DNA of 64,000 nucleotides from Bacteroidales bacterium (GTDB lineage: Bacteria > Bacteroidota > Bacteroidia > Bacteroidales > UBA932): positions 1 through 64,000 of the forward strand of contig JAFSBV010000016.1 in NCBI GenBank assembly GCA_017437125.1, written 5' to 3'. This document shows, one piece after another, positions 53,603-62,570 of this stretch (within the stretch, counting starts at the first letter, position 1; each line of letters starts with the position of its first letter). Both the position numbers and the translations under genes were made by a program. Under the pieces are notes generated by a model, which was not told the origin of the DNA, searched no databases, and saw only the letters and a list, made by a program, of their open reading frames with translations.

Positions 53603-54281
53603 CAATGTAAATGACCTGTTTTGTCTCAAAAAACGGGTCTGAAGTCCAGCTTGATATCGGCCATACATGCACGGAACCCTTGCGCATCCTGAATTTTGCC
53701 ATTGCTGTGGATATCTCTTCAGCGAGATCACCGCCTTTGAGATAGAGGATTCCTTCCGCATATTTACCCTTGACCCATGGCATGAAGTTCTCGAGTGATG
53801 TCACCGCGCGGGAAACGATGTAGTCGAATGTCTCCGGCAGGGATTCGGCGCGGGCGTTCACGGTCTTTACATTCCTGAGCTCCAAGCCCTTGCTGACCTC
53901 TGTAGCTACCGTTATCTTCTTTCCTATGGAGTCACATAATGTGAAGGATGCATGAGGAAACAATACAGCCAGAGGAATTCCCGGAAAACCTCCTCCTGTT
54001 CCAAGGTCAAGTATTTTCAGCGGTTCGGAAAGGGCAAACGGACCGTCTCCACGCATACGGTCATATACATCCGGCATCTCGCTCTTGAGATATGCGGCTA
54101 TGCCGAGCGAATGCAGGACATGATGCCTGTACAGTTCGTCGATATCTTTTCTTGAGACTACGTTTATCTTCGAGTTCCACTCACGGTAGAGGCCTTCCAT
54201 CCTCCTGAACTGCTCCATCTGGTCCGCAGTCGTTTCCGGGAACTTGTCTTCTACTATTGTCTTGAATTCTTCAAATATCAT
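53595..54281 (-). CDS. rsmG: 16S rRNA (guanine527-N7)-methyltransferase
   Basis: Methylates G527 of 16S rRNA using SAM. The 228-residue protein has the typical N-terminal region (LYREWNSKINVVSRKDIDEL), the SAM-binding LDLGTGGGFPGIPLAVLFP motif (near 92), CDSIGKKI and the NARAESLPETFDYIVSRAV segment. It lies 2 bases downstream of the sigma-factor gene on the minus strand. Its C-terminal codons lie over a 23-base tandem repeat. Confidence 0.95.
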   Translation of the reverse strand: MIFEEFKTIVEDKFPETTADQMEQFRRMEGLYREWNSKINVVSRKDIDELYRHHVLHSLGIAAYLKSEMPDVYDRMRGDGPFALSEPLKILDLGTGGGFPGIPLAVLFPHASFTLCDSIGKKITVATEVSKGLELRNVKTVNARAESLPETFDYIVSRAVTSLENFMPWVKGKYAEGILYLKGGDLAEEISTAMAKFRMRKGSVHVWPISSWTSDPFFETKQVIYIEK

Positions 54282-54283
54282 AA

Positions 54284-54883
54284 TTATAATAATTCATCTG
54301 AATAGTCCATCATCTTGAGAAGCTGGGCTTTGGCACGTCTGATCTTGGTCTTGACCGTGTTGATGGGCATGTCAAGTGCATCAGCGATCTCCTTATATCC
54401 GAAATTGTCGATGAGGTTCATCTTTGCAACGGTCCTGTAATCGTCCTTCAGTTTTTCGATATTCGTCAGCCATTTGTCATATTCCTGCTGATTGATTATG
54501 TCCTCCTCCGGATTATGCATTGTCGCAGGAATCTCCTTGAGCTCAGCGATATCCTCGTTTATGGAAGTCGTAGGCATGTTCGTCTTTTCGCGGTCATGCT
54601 TGCTGAGGTGGTCAAAGGCAGTGTTGCGCGCTATCCTGTAAAGCCAGGTGGAGAACTTATACTCCGGATTGTATGAACCTATCTGACTGAATGCCTTCTG
54701 GAAACTCTCCAGGCAGATGTCCTCGATGTCCTCCTTCTGGATGACATATCTGGAAATATGACTTCTGACACCGGCATTGTACCTTGTGTAAAGTACGATG
54801 AACGCGGCCTGATTCTGTTCAAGGGCGAGTCTGACAAGGTCTGTGTCAGGCAGATTAGTGAGCTTCGAGCCAGTTGTTTCCAT
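54284..54883 (-). CDS. sigma-70 family RNA polymerase sigma factor (ECF type)
   Basis: A 199-residue sigma factor with region 2 (about 30-100: FIVLYTRYNAGVRSHISRYV, then YKFSTWLYRIARNTAFDHL with the conserved aromatic DNA-melting helix) and region 4 (about 130-190: FGYKEIADALDMPINTVKTK, the helix-turn-helix for -35 recognition). No anti-sigma gene is adjacent. Its start overlaps the 3' end of polA by 29 bases, and it sits between polA and rsmG on one transcript. Regulon unknown. Confidence 0.92.
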   Translation of the reverse strand: METTGSKLTNLPDTDLVRLALEQNQAAFIVLYTRYNAGVRSHISRYVIQKEDIEDICLESFQKAFSQIGSYNPEYKFSTWLYRIARNTAFDHLSKHDREKTNMPTTSINEDIAELKEIPATMHNPEEDIINQQEYDKWLTNIEKLKDDYRTVAKMNLIDNFGYKEIADALDMPINTVKTKIRRAKAQLLKMMDYSDELL

Positions 54884-57515
54884 GGTTGCATTCTACTGTT
54901 AGTGGTACTGATAGTTTCATTACGTTCTCCATTTCTTCCGTCACGATCTTCTTCAGATGCTCCACTTCCGACGGAATCGCGTCGAAAAGAAGTTCGTCAT
55001 GGATCTGGAGGACCATGCGGCTTTGCAGTCCTTCGGCTGCAAGGCGCCTGTCAACATTGATCATGGCGATCTTGATTATGTCAGCCGCAGTGCCCTGGAT
55101 AGGTGCATTGACTGCATTTCTTTCTGCCAGCGAGCGGACTGTACCGTTCTTGGAATTGATGTCGGGCAGATAGCGGCGCCTGCCGAATACAGTCTCTACA
55201 TAACCGTTTTCGCGAGCGGCGGCCAGTGTGTCATCGATATATGATGAAATGGCCGGGAAGTTTGCGAAATAATCTTCTATGATCTTCTTGGCCTCTCCTC
55301 TTGAAATGCCCAGACGCTGTGCAAGACCGAATGTGGAGATTCCGTACATGATTCCGAAATTGGCGGTCTTGGCGATCCTTCTCTGCTCCGGAGTGACTTC
55401 GTCAATGCTTATTCCGAATATCTTCGCAGCTGTGGAGGCATGCACATCCTGTCCTTCTCTGAACGCGGAAATAAGGTGCTGGTCGCAGCTCAGATGAGCC
55501 ATGATCCTCAGCTCGATCTGTGAATAGTCGGCTGAAACCATCACTCCGTCCGGACGGCTGGAAACGAATGCCTTCCTGATCTCCTTGCCCCTTTCCGTCC
55601 TGATCGGGATGTTCTGCAGATTCGGTTTTGAGGAACTTAACCTTCCGGTGGCTGTAAGTGCTTGATTGAAAGTGGTATGTATTCTTCCTGTGACCGGTGA
55701 TATGAAGGTCGGAAGCGGCTCTATATAAGTTGACAGAAGCTTCCTCAATCCTCTGTATTCGAGGATCTCGTTGATGATAGGATGCCTGTCGGCGAGTCCG
55801 TTCAAAGTCTCCTCATCGGTAGGGTAGTTGTACCGTACTCCTGACTTCGGCTTTATCTTAGGGTCGAGATTCAATTTCTCGAACAGCAGTATTCCGACCT
55901 GTTTCGGAGAAAGGATGTTCAGATTCGGCTCGTCAGCCATTGTCCTTATCCTCTCCTGCGTCTCATTCATCTCGGTGGCGAGAGATGAGGCATATCTCCG
56001 AAGCTGCTGCAGGTCTATCTTGACTCCTTCCAGTTCCATTCCTGACAGAACCCTCATAAGCGGCTCCTCCATCGTCTCATACAGGCCGCAGAGGCTCAAG
56101 CTCTCCATCTCTTCCAGAACCTTGGCTCCAAGCTGCAACGTTGCGGCAGCCTCAGCCGGATGCCCCTTGGTCTCATTGTCATCTTCCGGAATTTCGTCAA
56201 ACAGGGATAACGGTGCTTCCGCCTCTGAAGGCTGTACACACTCCTCTATGTTGACACCGAGATATGTTCTTGTGAGGATGTCTATCTTATGACTTTTCTC
56301 AGGATTGATCAGATAATGCATCAGCTCAATGTCGAAGAGACGTCCGGCAATCTCTGATCCGTTGAAGCTCAGTATGTTGCATTGCTGCTTGAGGTCATAT
56401 CCGTACTTGGCTATTGCAGGATCGGTGATGATGTCCCTGAAGTCGTCGAGCCTGCCGGATGAGACCATGCATGTGCCCCCGTACTCAGTCGCAACAGTGA
56501 TGAGCTTTACAGGTGTAAATGATCCCGTCTGTTCTCCCTCTGTAATGATCGAACATCTTCCGCTTGTCCTTGCGGCTTTGCAGACGGTTGCAGGATCCGA
56601 TTCTGTAAAGCAGAGCTTCTTTTCGACCTTGGCCGCTGTCGGCTTCACATTGCCGATGAACCGTCTTAATGATCCGAACTCATACAGTTCGAAAAGATCC
56701 GCCACTTCCGGGTCATATGACAGGTTTACCGCCATGTCTTCGCTCTTCACATCAAGTACTATGTCTGTCTTGATCGTCACCAGATCATGGCTGAGGCCGA
56801 TATGTTCACGGGCATTCGCGAATGCCTCCCTCTGCTTCGGAGTCAGTTCGTCAATATGTCTGTAGATGTTTTCCACATTGTCATATTTCGCGATGAGCTT
56901 TCCTGCTCCCACTTCTCCAACACCTTTTACTCCAGGTACGTTGTCGGATGAATCACCGCAGATGGTGAGTATCTCTATCACCTGTTCAGGCCTTGAGATA
57001 CCGTATTTTTCGCAGACTTTCCTGACATCGATCAGTTCGTTGTCGCTTCCGGACTTGCCCGGCTTGTATTGCGTTATATGTTCGGAAATCAGCTGGCCGT
57101 AATCCTTGTCAGGAGTGACCATGAAAACGTCGAAGCCTTCTTTCTCGGCACGTTTTGCCATTGAGCCTATGACGTCATCAGCCTCGAATCCCTTTACCAT
57201 CAGTACCGGTATGCACATGGCCTTGCAAAGGTTGCAGAGCGGTTCGAGGGAGTCGATGATGAGCTGCGGGGTTTCCTGACGTGTGCCCTTGTATTCCGGA
57301 TACATTTCATGCCTGAATGTGCCTCCCGGAGGATCGAACGCAATGGCGAGATGCGTAGGCTTTTCACGCTCGATAAGTTCGAGTATATATTTGGTGAATC
57401 CGAAGAGGATGGACATGTCCGCACCTTTGGAATTTATCATCGGATGACGCAGGAATGCGTAGTACATCTTGAAAATCAGTGCGTGGCCGTCTATCAGGAA
57501 TAGTCTTTTGTTCAT
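54855..57515 (-). CDS. polA: DNA polymerase I
   Basis: 886 residues from the ATG giving MNKRLFLIDGHALIFKMYYA; an upstream in-frame extension of 16 codons lacks support. The 5'-3' exonuclease domain (about 1-290) has the expected acidic metal sites (LIDGH, FEADDVIG, TPDKDYGQL, CGDSSDNVPG). The 3'-5' exonuclease-like region (about 310-480) lacks the DxE of motif ExoI and looks inactive. The polymerase domain has motif A (SADYSQIELRIMAHLS), motif B (RRIAKTANFGIMYGIS) and motif C (LQIHDELLFD). It acts in Okazaki-fragment processing and repair. Confidence 0.95.
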   Translation of the reverse strand: MNKRLFLIDGHALIFKMYYAFLRHPMINSKGADMSILFGFTKYILELIEREKPTHLAIAFDPPGGTFRHEMYPEYKGTRQETPQLIIDSLEPLCNLCKAMCIPVLMVKGFEADDVIGSMAKRAEKEGFDVFMVTPDKDYGQLISEHITQYKPGKSGSDNELIDVRKVCEKYGISRPEQVIEILTICGDSSDNVPGVKGVGEVGAGKLIAKYDNVENIYRHIDELTPKQREAFANAREHIGLSHDLVTIKTDIVLDVKSEDMAVNLSYDPEVADLFELYEFGSLRRFIGNVKPTAAKVEKKLCFTESDPATVCKAARTSGRCSIITEGEQTGSFTPVKLITVATEYGGTCMVSSGRLDDFRDIITDPAIAKYGYDLKQQCNILSFNGSEIAGRLFDIELMHYLINPEKSHKIDILTRTYLGVNIEECVQPSEAEAPLSLFDEIPEDDNETKGHPAEAAATLQLGAKVLEEMESLSLCGLYETMEEPLMRVLSGMELEGVKIDLQQLRRYASSLATEMNETQERIRTMADEPNLNILSPKQVGILLFEKLNLDPKIKPKSGVRYNYPTDEETLNGLADRHPIINEILEYRGLRKLLSTYIEPLPTFISPVTGRIHTTFNQALTATGRLSSSKPNLQNIPIRTERGKEIRKAFVSSRPDGVMVSADYSQIELRIMAHLSCDQHLISAFREGQDVHASTAAKIFGISIDEVTPEQRRIAKTANFGIMYGISTFGLAQRLGISRGEAKKIIEDYFANFPAISSYIDDTLAAARENGYVETVFGRRRYLPDINSKNGTVRSLAERNAVNAPIQGTAADIIKIAMINVDRRLAAEGLQSRMVLQIHDELLFDAIPSEVEHLKKIVTEEMENVMKLSVPLTVECNHGNNWLEAH

Positions 57516-57533
57516 ATACGCAAAATTGAACCC

Positions 57534-57541
57534 CAAAGTTA
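57534..57541 (-). promoter_or_regulatory. -7 promoter element of polA
   Basis: Minus strand TAACTTTG fits TAnnTTTG, 18 bases upstream of the chosen polA start; it supports that start over the longer frame. Confidence 0.6.
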
Positions 57542-57563
57542 TAAAAAGTTTCGATAAAATCAT

Positions 57564-57571
57564 TATATTTG
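57564..57571 (+). promoter_or_regulatory. -7 promoter element of the SPFH gene
   Basis: TATATTTG, full consensus, 33 bases before the ATG; divergent from the polA promoter. Confidence 0.65.
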
Positions 57572-57604
57572 AAATCTGATCATTTGACTGAAAACAATTT
57601 GAAT

Positions 57605-58558
57605 ATGGAAAAGGAATTCAAAGGCACCGTCCTTAACGGCTTTCTGATGCTTTTTGTGGTACTCATCATGTGTTTCGGAAGTATCGCTATGTTTGTACTT
57701 GCTGGTCTGGAGATGATTCCGTTGTGGACTCTTGCTCTCAGCATTACCGCTTTCATCGTATCTTTCTTCCTGATGCCCGGATTCGTGAAGCTTGAGCCTA
57801 ATGAGGCATCCGTAATGGTGTTTTTCGGAAAATATGAGGGTACATTCTCTCAGACAGGATACTATTGGGCCAATCCGTTCCTTTCCAAGAAGGCGGTATC
57901 TCTCAGGGCCAGGAACCTCAATGTCGATCCTATAAAGGTCAATGACAAGGAAGGTAATCCTATCCTAATCGGTCTCGTGCTCGTATGGAAACTGAAGGAT
58001 TCGTACAAGGCGATGTTCGAGATCGATTCACAGACTCTTGCCGCTGCCTCTGCTGCCGCTGCAGGTCAGGTGGGAACAAGCCAGGTGGCATCACGCATGC
58101 GTGCTTTCGAGAATTTCGTGAAGGTGCAGTCCGATGCCGCACTCCGTTCTGTCGCAGCTCTCTATTCATATGACGACAACGACGGCAATACAGATGAGGC
58201 TACATTGAGAGGGGGAGCGGATGAGGTTAATCAGGTTCTTCTCGACAAGCTTAACGAGCGCCTTGAAATGGCCGGTCTCAGTGTCGTTGAAGCGAGGATC
58301 AATTATCTCGCATATACTCCTGAGATCGCTGCCGTGATGCTCAGAAGACAGCAGGCGACAGCCATAATCTCTGCAAGGGAGAAGATCGTCGAGGGCGCTG
58401 TGTCGATGGTCAAGATGGCTCTTGACAAGCTTTCGGATGATGGCGTCGTAGAACTTGATAACGACCAGAAGGCCAGGATGGTATCGAACCTTCTCGTTGT
58501 TCTCTGCGCTGACGAATCCGCTCAGCCTGTCGTGAATGCTTCAGGTGAAAACAGATAG
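57605..58558 (+). CDS. SPFH/stomatin-like membrane protein
   Basis: A 317-residue protein starting MEKEFKGTVLNGFLMLFVVL; an upstream TTG start would fall inside the promoter and is rejected. Two N-terminal membrane helices (about 8-30 and 37-58) precede an SPFH (band 7) domain, about 60-220, with VKLEPNEASVMVFFGKYEGT and LRARNLNVDPIKVNDKEGNP. The A-A-A-S-A-A-A-G-Q-V-G-T-S stretch and a helical C-terminal oligomerisation part (EIAAVMLRRQQATAIISARE) follow. SPFH proteins form membrane microdomain scaffolds; the partner is unknown. Confidence 0.92.
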   Translation: MEKEFKGTVLNGFLMLFVVLIMCFGSIAMFVLAGLEMIPLWTLALSITAFIVSFFLMPGFVKLEPNEASVMVFFGKYEGTFSQTGYYWANPFLSKKAVSLRARNLNVDPIKVNDKEGNPILIGLVLVWKLKDSYKAMFEIDSQTLAAASAAAAGQVGTSQVASRMRAFENFVKVQSDAALRSVAALYSYDDNDGNTDEATLRGGADEVNQVLLDKLNERLEMAGLSVVEARINYLAYTPEIAAVMLRRQQATAIISAREKIVEGAVSMVKMALDKLSDDGVVELDNDQKARMVSNLLVVLCADESAQPVVNASGENR

Positions 58559-58564
58559 CCTTGG

Positions 58565-59446
58565 ATGAAAAGGTTCCTGATCACTGTCTTTCTGGCTGCG
58601 ATTTCATGTGTGGCTGCCCGTTCCGAAACCCCTCCTGTGGATTATTATACTCCGACAGGGGTGGCTCCGGCTTTCTTCGGTCCCAATGCCTTTCCTGTGC
58701 CTGACATGCTTGACGGACGCACGTCTTCTGTTTTCAGACTCGAGGCATATGCGGACAGCTATTGGGGAAATGCGGTCGAGGGAGAAGACTATACGTCGGA
58801 CTTTTTCATGAGGCTCGTGATCCCATGCTTCACCCCGAGGGTGAATTTCGTGATGTGGGGATATCTTGCGGAATATTGCAGGACAGGCCCGGAAGCGAAT
58901 TCATTCAGGGGAGTGGGATACGACGGGACATTGAAGGACTGTTACGCAGGTGATTTCTATATATCGGCGGATGCCATGATATTGACGCAGGAGGAATGCG
59001 GCCTGGATGTGTCTGCAAGAATGGCCTTGAAGACAGCCTCCGGACACAGATTCCATTATGCAAGGTATTATGACAGTCCGGGATATTTCTTCGATGCCTC
59101 GGCAGGTCGGTCATTTCCCATTGCCGACGGCAGGGCCATGGCAAGATTGGCGGTAAGTACAGGCTTCCTGTGCTGGCAGACTGATGTCAGAAGACAGAAT
59201 GATGCTGTGATGTACGGAGCCCATGCCTCTGTATCGTCGGGAAGGTGGGAACTGTCAGCAGAATATGGCGGATATGTCGGATGGGAAAGGCATGGTGATG
59301 CCCCTATGACATTGAAGACATGTCTTTCCTGCAGTTTCGGCAATCTTGTCATGAAGCTGCAGCATCAGGCCGGATTTGCAGACTGGCCATATCATCAGTT
59401 ACGTTTTGGTGCAGAATACCGCTTCTGCTTCAGCAAGGACAGATAA
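58565..59446 (+). CDS. putative outer-membrane protein
   Basis: A 293-residue exported protein (signal about 1-20, AARS-type cleavage). The remainder alternates hydrophobic and polar residues with frequent aromatic girdle residues and ends GAEYRFCFSKDR, like a small beta barrel (about 12 strands by eye). I do not recognise the family. It lies 6 bases after the SPFH gene and 10 bases before the response regulator, so it may be a target or partner of that system. Confidence 0.6.
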   Translation: MKRFLITVFLAAISCVAARSETPPVDYYTPTGVAPAFFGPNAFPVPDMLDGRTSSVFRLEAYADSYWGNAVEGEDYTSDFFMRLVIPCFTPRVNFVMWGYLAEYCRTGPEANSFRGVGYDGTLKDCYAGDFYISADAMILTQEECGLDVSARMALKTASGHRFHYARYYDSPGYFFDASAGRSFPIADGRAMARLAVSTGFLCWQTDVRRQNDAVMYGAHASVSSGRWELSAEYGGYVGWERHGDAPMTLKTCLSCSFGNLVMKLQHQAGFADWPYHQLRFGAEYRFCFSKDR

Positions 59447-59456
59447 GATACGGACT

Positions 59457-60137
59457 ATGAAAATACTTATAATAGAAGATGAGGTTTCTCTTCAGGAAAT
59501 GATGACCCTTTCCTTGAGGAAAGAAGGTTATGTCGTGGAGAGTGCAGAGGATTTCCATGCCGCCATGGACAAGATAGCCGGATATTCGTATGACTGTATC
59601 CTTCTGGATATCAATCTCCCGGGCGGTTGTGGGCTGGATATACTTGAGCACGTGAAAAAGATCGGATGCAGGGCGGATGTCATAATAACTTCTGCCCGTG
59701 ATTCGATTGACGACAAGGTACGCGGACTGGAGCTGGGTGCGGATGATTATCTGGCGAAGCCTTTCCATATGGCAGAGCTTGTTGCCCGTATAAGAAGCGT
59801 CGCACGCAGGAGCAGGAATGACGGTGACATGACATACAAGGCCGGTAACGTCTCGATGGATGATGTGTCTAAAAAGGTGATTGTCGGGGGAAAGCCCTTG
59901 ACGCTTCTGAAAAAGGAATTCGACATATTGAAATACTTCCTGATGAGGCAGGGATATACTGTTGACAAGGCGGCATTAGCGGAAGCTGTCTGGGGAGACC
60001 ATATCGATCAGACAGATGATTTCCAGTTCGTATATGCCCAGGTGAAGAATCTTCGCAGGAAACTGCAGGATGCAGGTGCCGACATAGAGATAAAATCGAT
60101 CTACGGATTCGGATACAGACTTATTCTTCCAGAGTGA
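59457..60137 (+). CDS. OmpR-family response regulator
   Basis: A 226-residue response regulator. The ATG at 59457 begins MKILIIEDEV; the frame is open upstream inside the preceding gene, but that extension is not part of the receiver domain. The receiver domain (1-120) has the acidic pair ED (7-8), the phospho-acceptor Asp51 in LLDINLPGG, Ser/Thr in ITSARDS and Lys in LAKPFH. The C-terminal winged helix (about 130-226) has LTLLKKEFDILKYFLMRQGY and NLRRKLQDAG with the usual IKSIYGFGYRL end. Paired with the kinase 1 base downstream. Confidence 0.94.
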   Translation: MKILIIEDEVSLQEMMTLSLRKEGYVVESAEDFHAAMDKIAGYSYDCILLDINLPGGCGLDILEHVKKIGCRADVIITSARDSIDDKVRGLELGADDYLAKPFHMAELVARIRSVARRSRNDGDMTYKAGNVSMDDVSKKVIVGGKPLTLLKKEFDILKYFLMRQGYTVDKAALAEAVWGDHIDQTDDFQFVYAQVKNLRRKLQDAGADIEIKSIYGFGYRLILPE

Positions 60138-60138
60138 T

Positions 60139-61422
60139 ATGAAGCTTATATATAAGATAACTCTGACTTTCATTGCCCCGCTTGTCGTCACTCTGGCGCT
60201 GTGGGGATGGCTTTCATATCGTACCATGGAAAGGAAGATCCATGCCGATACGGATATGATCCTCAAGGAGTATTCCGATGCCATAATCACACGCAAGCTT
60301 TCCGGATTTGAGCTGCCGGAAAGATTCAACGGAGCATATAATACCTATTATATTAAGGAAGTCACTCCTGAATATGCAGCAGAAAATCCGGCTGTAGAAT
60401 ATATGGAGGCTGAAGTCAGTCTCAAGACTCAGGAAGATTTTGCCAGTTCGCGAATCCGCCGTCAGATATTCATGGATAAGGAAGGCAGATATTATGAGAT
60501 AAGCGTGTCGCTTCCTACATTCGAGCAGGATACCTTGGTCGAGCATGTGCTCTGGTGGACAGGAATCCTCTTCGTGGTGCTTCTTATAGCTCTGCTTATA
60601 ATAGGAATCCTTGTCATAAATTACAACCTCAGGCCGTTCAAGGCCCTGATGGACTGGATGGACGGATATGTTCCGGGACAGGTTCATGAATCTGTACCGG
60701 ACAATACGGATGTTCTTGAATTCCGCAAGCTTGCGGCAACCGTGCAGAAGGCGGTTGACCGTTTCGAACACGAATACGCGGAACGTAAGATATTCATAGG
60801 AAATGTCTCTCATGAACTTCAGACTCCGCTTGCCGTATGTGCCAACAGGGTGGAACTGCTCCTTGACAGACCGGACCTTGATGAAGAAATGGCCGGTGAA
60901 CTCGTGAAGCTTCACCGGAGTCTCCAGCACATGATCCGTCTCAACAAGACATTGCTTCTTCTTGCGAAGATAGAGAACGGTCAGTTCCCTGAAACGGTGG
61001 ATGTCGATCTTGGAGCAATGCTCGATGACGCTTCTCTCATGTATGATGACATATATTCCCAGAGATATCTAAACGTGACATTTGAGAAAGAGGATGAGCT
61101 GGTCTGCCGGATGAATGAACAGATGGCATCGGTGCTCGTCAACAATCTTCTGAAGAATGCATATGCGCATTCTGACTATAATGGCGATGTGGAGATTGTT
61201 GTAAACCGGCGGGGATTCTCTGTAAGCAATTCAGGAACCGCTCCTCTTGACCGTTCCAAGTTGTTTACCCGTTTCTATCAGCCGGAGGGACGCAAGGAAG
61301 GAGCTACCGGACTTGGACTTGCCCTTGCCTATGCCGTATGTGAAAGAAACGGCATGGAATTGTCATATGATTTCAAGGAAAACCATCATGTTTTTTCGGT
61401 TATTTTGAAAAAATCAAAATAA
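60139..61422 (+). CDS. sensor histidine kinase
   Basis: A 427-residue membrane kinase with two transmembrane helices (about 10-28 and 137-160) flanking a periplasmic sensor of about 110 residues. The dimerisation/phosphoacceptor helix has H225 in GNVSHELQTPLAV, followed by the ATPase domain with N box (LVNNLLKNAYAHS) and G boxes (SGTAPLDRS region and GATGLGLALA). It partners the response regulator upstream. The adjacent PepSY-like and outer-membrane genes suggest envelope or metal/acid stress sensing; the signal is unknown. Confidence 0.93.
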   Translation: MKLIYKITLTFIAPLVVTLALWGWLSYRTMERKIHADTDMILKEYSDAIITRKLSGFELPERFNGAYNTYYIKEVTPEYAAENPAVEYMEAEVSLKTQEDFASSRIRRQIFMDKEGRYYEISVSLPTFEQDTLVEHVLWWTGILFVVLLIALLIIGILVINYNLRPFKALMDWMDGYVPGQVHESVPDNTDVLEFRKLAATVQKAVDRFEHEYAERKIFIGNVSHELQTPLAVCANRVELLLDRPDLDEEMAGELVKLHRSLQHMIRLNKTLLLLAKIENGQFPETVDVDLGAMLDDASLMYDDIYSQRYLNVTFEKEDELVCRMNEQMASVLVNNLLKNAYAHSDYNGDVEIVVNRRGFSVSNSGTAPLDRSKLFTRFYQPEGRKEGATGLGLALAYAVCERNGMELSYDFKENHHVFSVILKKSK

Positions 61423-61468
61423 TTTCCAAAAATTCATATTATTTCAGTTTCTTTTCAGAATTGTGTCT

Positions 61469-61494
61469 GACTTTTGTATTGTCAAAAAGACAAT
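61469..61494 (+). promoter_or_regulatory. possible promoter with operator-like palindrome
   Basis: GACTTTTG (61469-61476) is one base off the -7 consensus, and ATTGTC-AAAAA-GACAAT (61478-61494) is a perfect inverted repeat directly after it, over the likely transcription start. It could be a binding site for the neighbouring response regulator. Confidence 0.35.
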
Positions 61495-61523
61495 GAATAG
61501 GTTAAATTAAAAAAGATACAACT

Positions 61524-61955
61524 ATGAAAAGAATCATTACAGTATTGGCAATCGCGATTGCATCTCTTTCAGTGGCTTACGCAGGCGACAAGCCTGTCTC
61601 ATTCAACCAGCTGCCTGCCCCGGCTCAGTCGTTCCTTAACACAAACTTCCCAGGTGACGGCATATCATATGCAACCATAGACGATGACCTCATACGTCCG
61701 GACTATAATGTCGTTCTGGTAAGCGGTGTGAAGATCCAGTTCGAACATGACGGAGCTCTCGAGAAGATCGAGTGCAGGACAGGTGTCCCTGTCGATCTGA
61801 TTCCTGTGCAGATAAAGGATTATGTGAAGCTGCATTATCCTGATGCATATTTCACAGAATATGAGATCGGACGCAAGTCTTATGAGGTAAAGCTGTCAAA
61901 CAGGCTTGAAATGAAGTTCAACCGTAACTTCATCCTTGTGGAAATCGATGACTGA
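61524..61955 (+). CDS. PepSY-like periplasmic protein (DUF2874 type)
   Basis: A 143-residue exported protein (signal MKRIITVLAIAIASLSVAYA). It has the small alpha/beta repeat of the PepSY-like/DUF2874 family: LPAPAQSFLNTNFPG, then YEVKLSNRLEMKFN, with the helix-strand layout doubled (about 28-85 and 90-143). These proteins are common next to two-component systems in Bacteroidota. Their function is thought to be envelope-related but not defined. A related lipoprotein gene follows. Confidence 0.8.
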   Translation: MKRIITVLAIAIASLSVAYAGDKPVSFNQLPAPAQSFLNTNFPGDGISYATIDDDLIRPDYNVVLVSGVKIQFEHDGALEKIECRTGVPVDLIPVQIKDYVKLHYPDAYFTEYEIGRKSYEVKLSNRLEMKFNRNFILVEIDD

Positions 61956-62001
61956 TGAATATGTACTGGAATAATCAATGAATTTTTAAAAGAGAAAAGA
62001 T

Positions 62002-62466
62002 ATGAAGAAGATAATGATGATACTGGCTGTAGTAGCCGCTTTCGCAGCAGTTCAGGCTTGCGAGAAATATGAAGACGGACGTCCGTCAAAGGCAATCATA
62101 AATGAGTTTGAGAGAATGTATCCTGATGCATGGGACATTGAATGGGAATATGAGGTTTCATATTGGGAGGTGCATTTCGAAACCGGACCACGTCCGAACG
62201 GCATTGAGCATACCGCTTGTTTCGACATGTCGGCGAACTGGATCAATACACAGACAGAGCTTCCTCTTACCTCCGTCCCTCAGAAGATCAAGGATTATCT
62301 TGCATCGTCAAACTTCGGAGACATCCAGTATGAAGACTATTTTGTCGATTATTATGAGACTCCTACAGGTAATTTCTACAGATTCGATGTCCATATCAAC
62401 GGTGGCAAGGCTGAAATAGATGTGACGGAAGATGGAAAAGTATCTGTCGCAGGTTATGGATATTGA
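62002..62466 (+). CDS. PepSY-like lipoprotein (DUF2874 type)
   Basis: A 154-residue lipoprotein (lipobox VQAC). It has two helix-plus-strand repeats of the same kind as its neighbour: PSKAIINEFERMYPDAWDIE...YWEVHFE and VPQKIKDYLASSNFGD...YRFDVHINGGKAEIDV. It ends with a glycine/tyrosine-rich KVSVAGYGY tail. It probably shares the transcript of the 61524 gene. Role unknown, likely in the periplasm with the two-component system upstream. Confidence 0.78.
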   Translation: MKKIMMILAVVAAFAAVQACEKYEDGRPSKAIINEFERMYPDAWDIEWEYEVSYWEVHFETGPRPNGIEHTACFDMSANWINTQTELPLTSVPQKIKDYLASSNFGDIQYEDYFVDYYETPTGNFYRFDVHINGGKAEIDVTEDGKVSVAGYGY

Positions 62467-62477
62467 TCAGGAATTGC

Positions 62478-62485
62478 TAAATTTG
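62478..62485 (+). promoter_or_regulatory. -7 promoter-like element before a terminator hairpin
   Basis: TAAATTTG fits TAnnTTTG. It lies upstream of the hairpin at 62507-62534, so a transcript from it toward the peptidase gene would meet the hairpin within its leader. Confidence 0.4.
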
Positions 62486-62506
62486 TGCACCTTATGGTGC
62501 AGTCGA

Positions 62507-62534
62507 GGCTGACCCTGCGGGGCCGGCCTTTTTT
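62507..62534 (+). terminator. intrinsic terminator after the PepSY-like genes
   Basis: GGCTGACCC pairs imperfectly with GGGGCCGGCC around a short loop, followed by six T. It ends the PepSY-like transcript or acts as an attenuator for the peptidase gene. Confidence 0.7.
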
Positions 62535-62570
62535 GTCGGAATATAAAAACCTTTCAAGATATGAAGAAAC

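Noticed and set aside
57516-57563. N-terminal extension of polA by 16 residues
   Set aside because: It would start upstream of the predicted -7 element, and the family starts at MNKRLFLIDGHA-like residues.
57569-57604. Upstream TTG start for the SPFH gene
   Set aside because: The TTG is part of the TATATTTG promoter element; the ATG at 57605 gives the usual N-terminal helix.
59376-59456. Upstream extension of the response regulator
   Set aside because: It overlaps the preceding gene and lies outside the receiver domain, which begins at MKILIIEDE.
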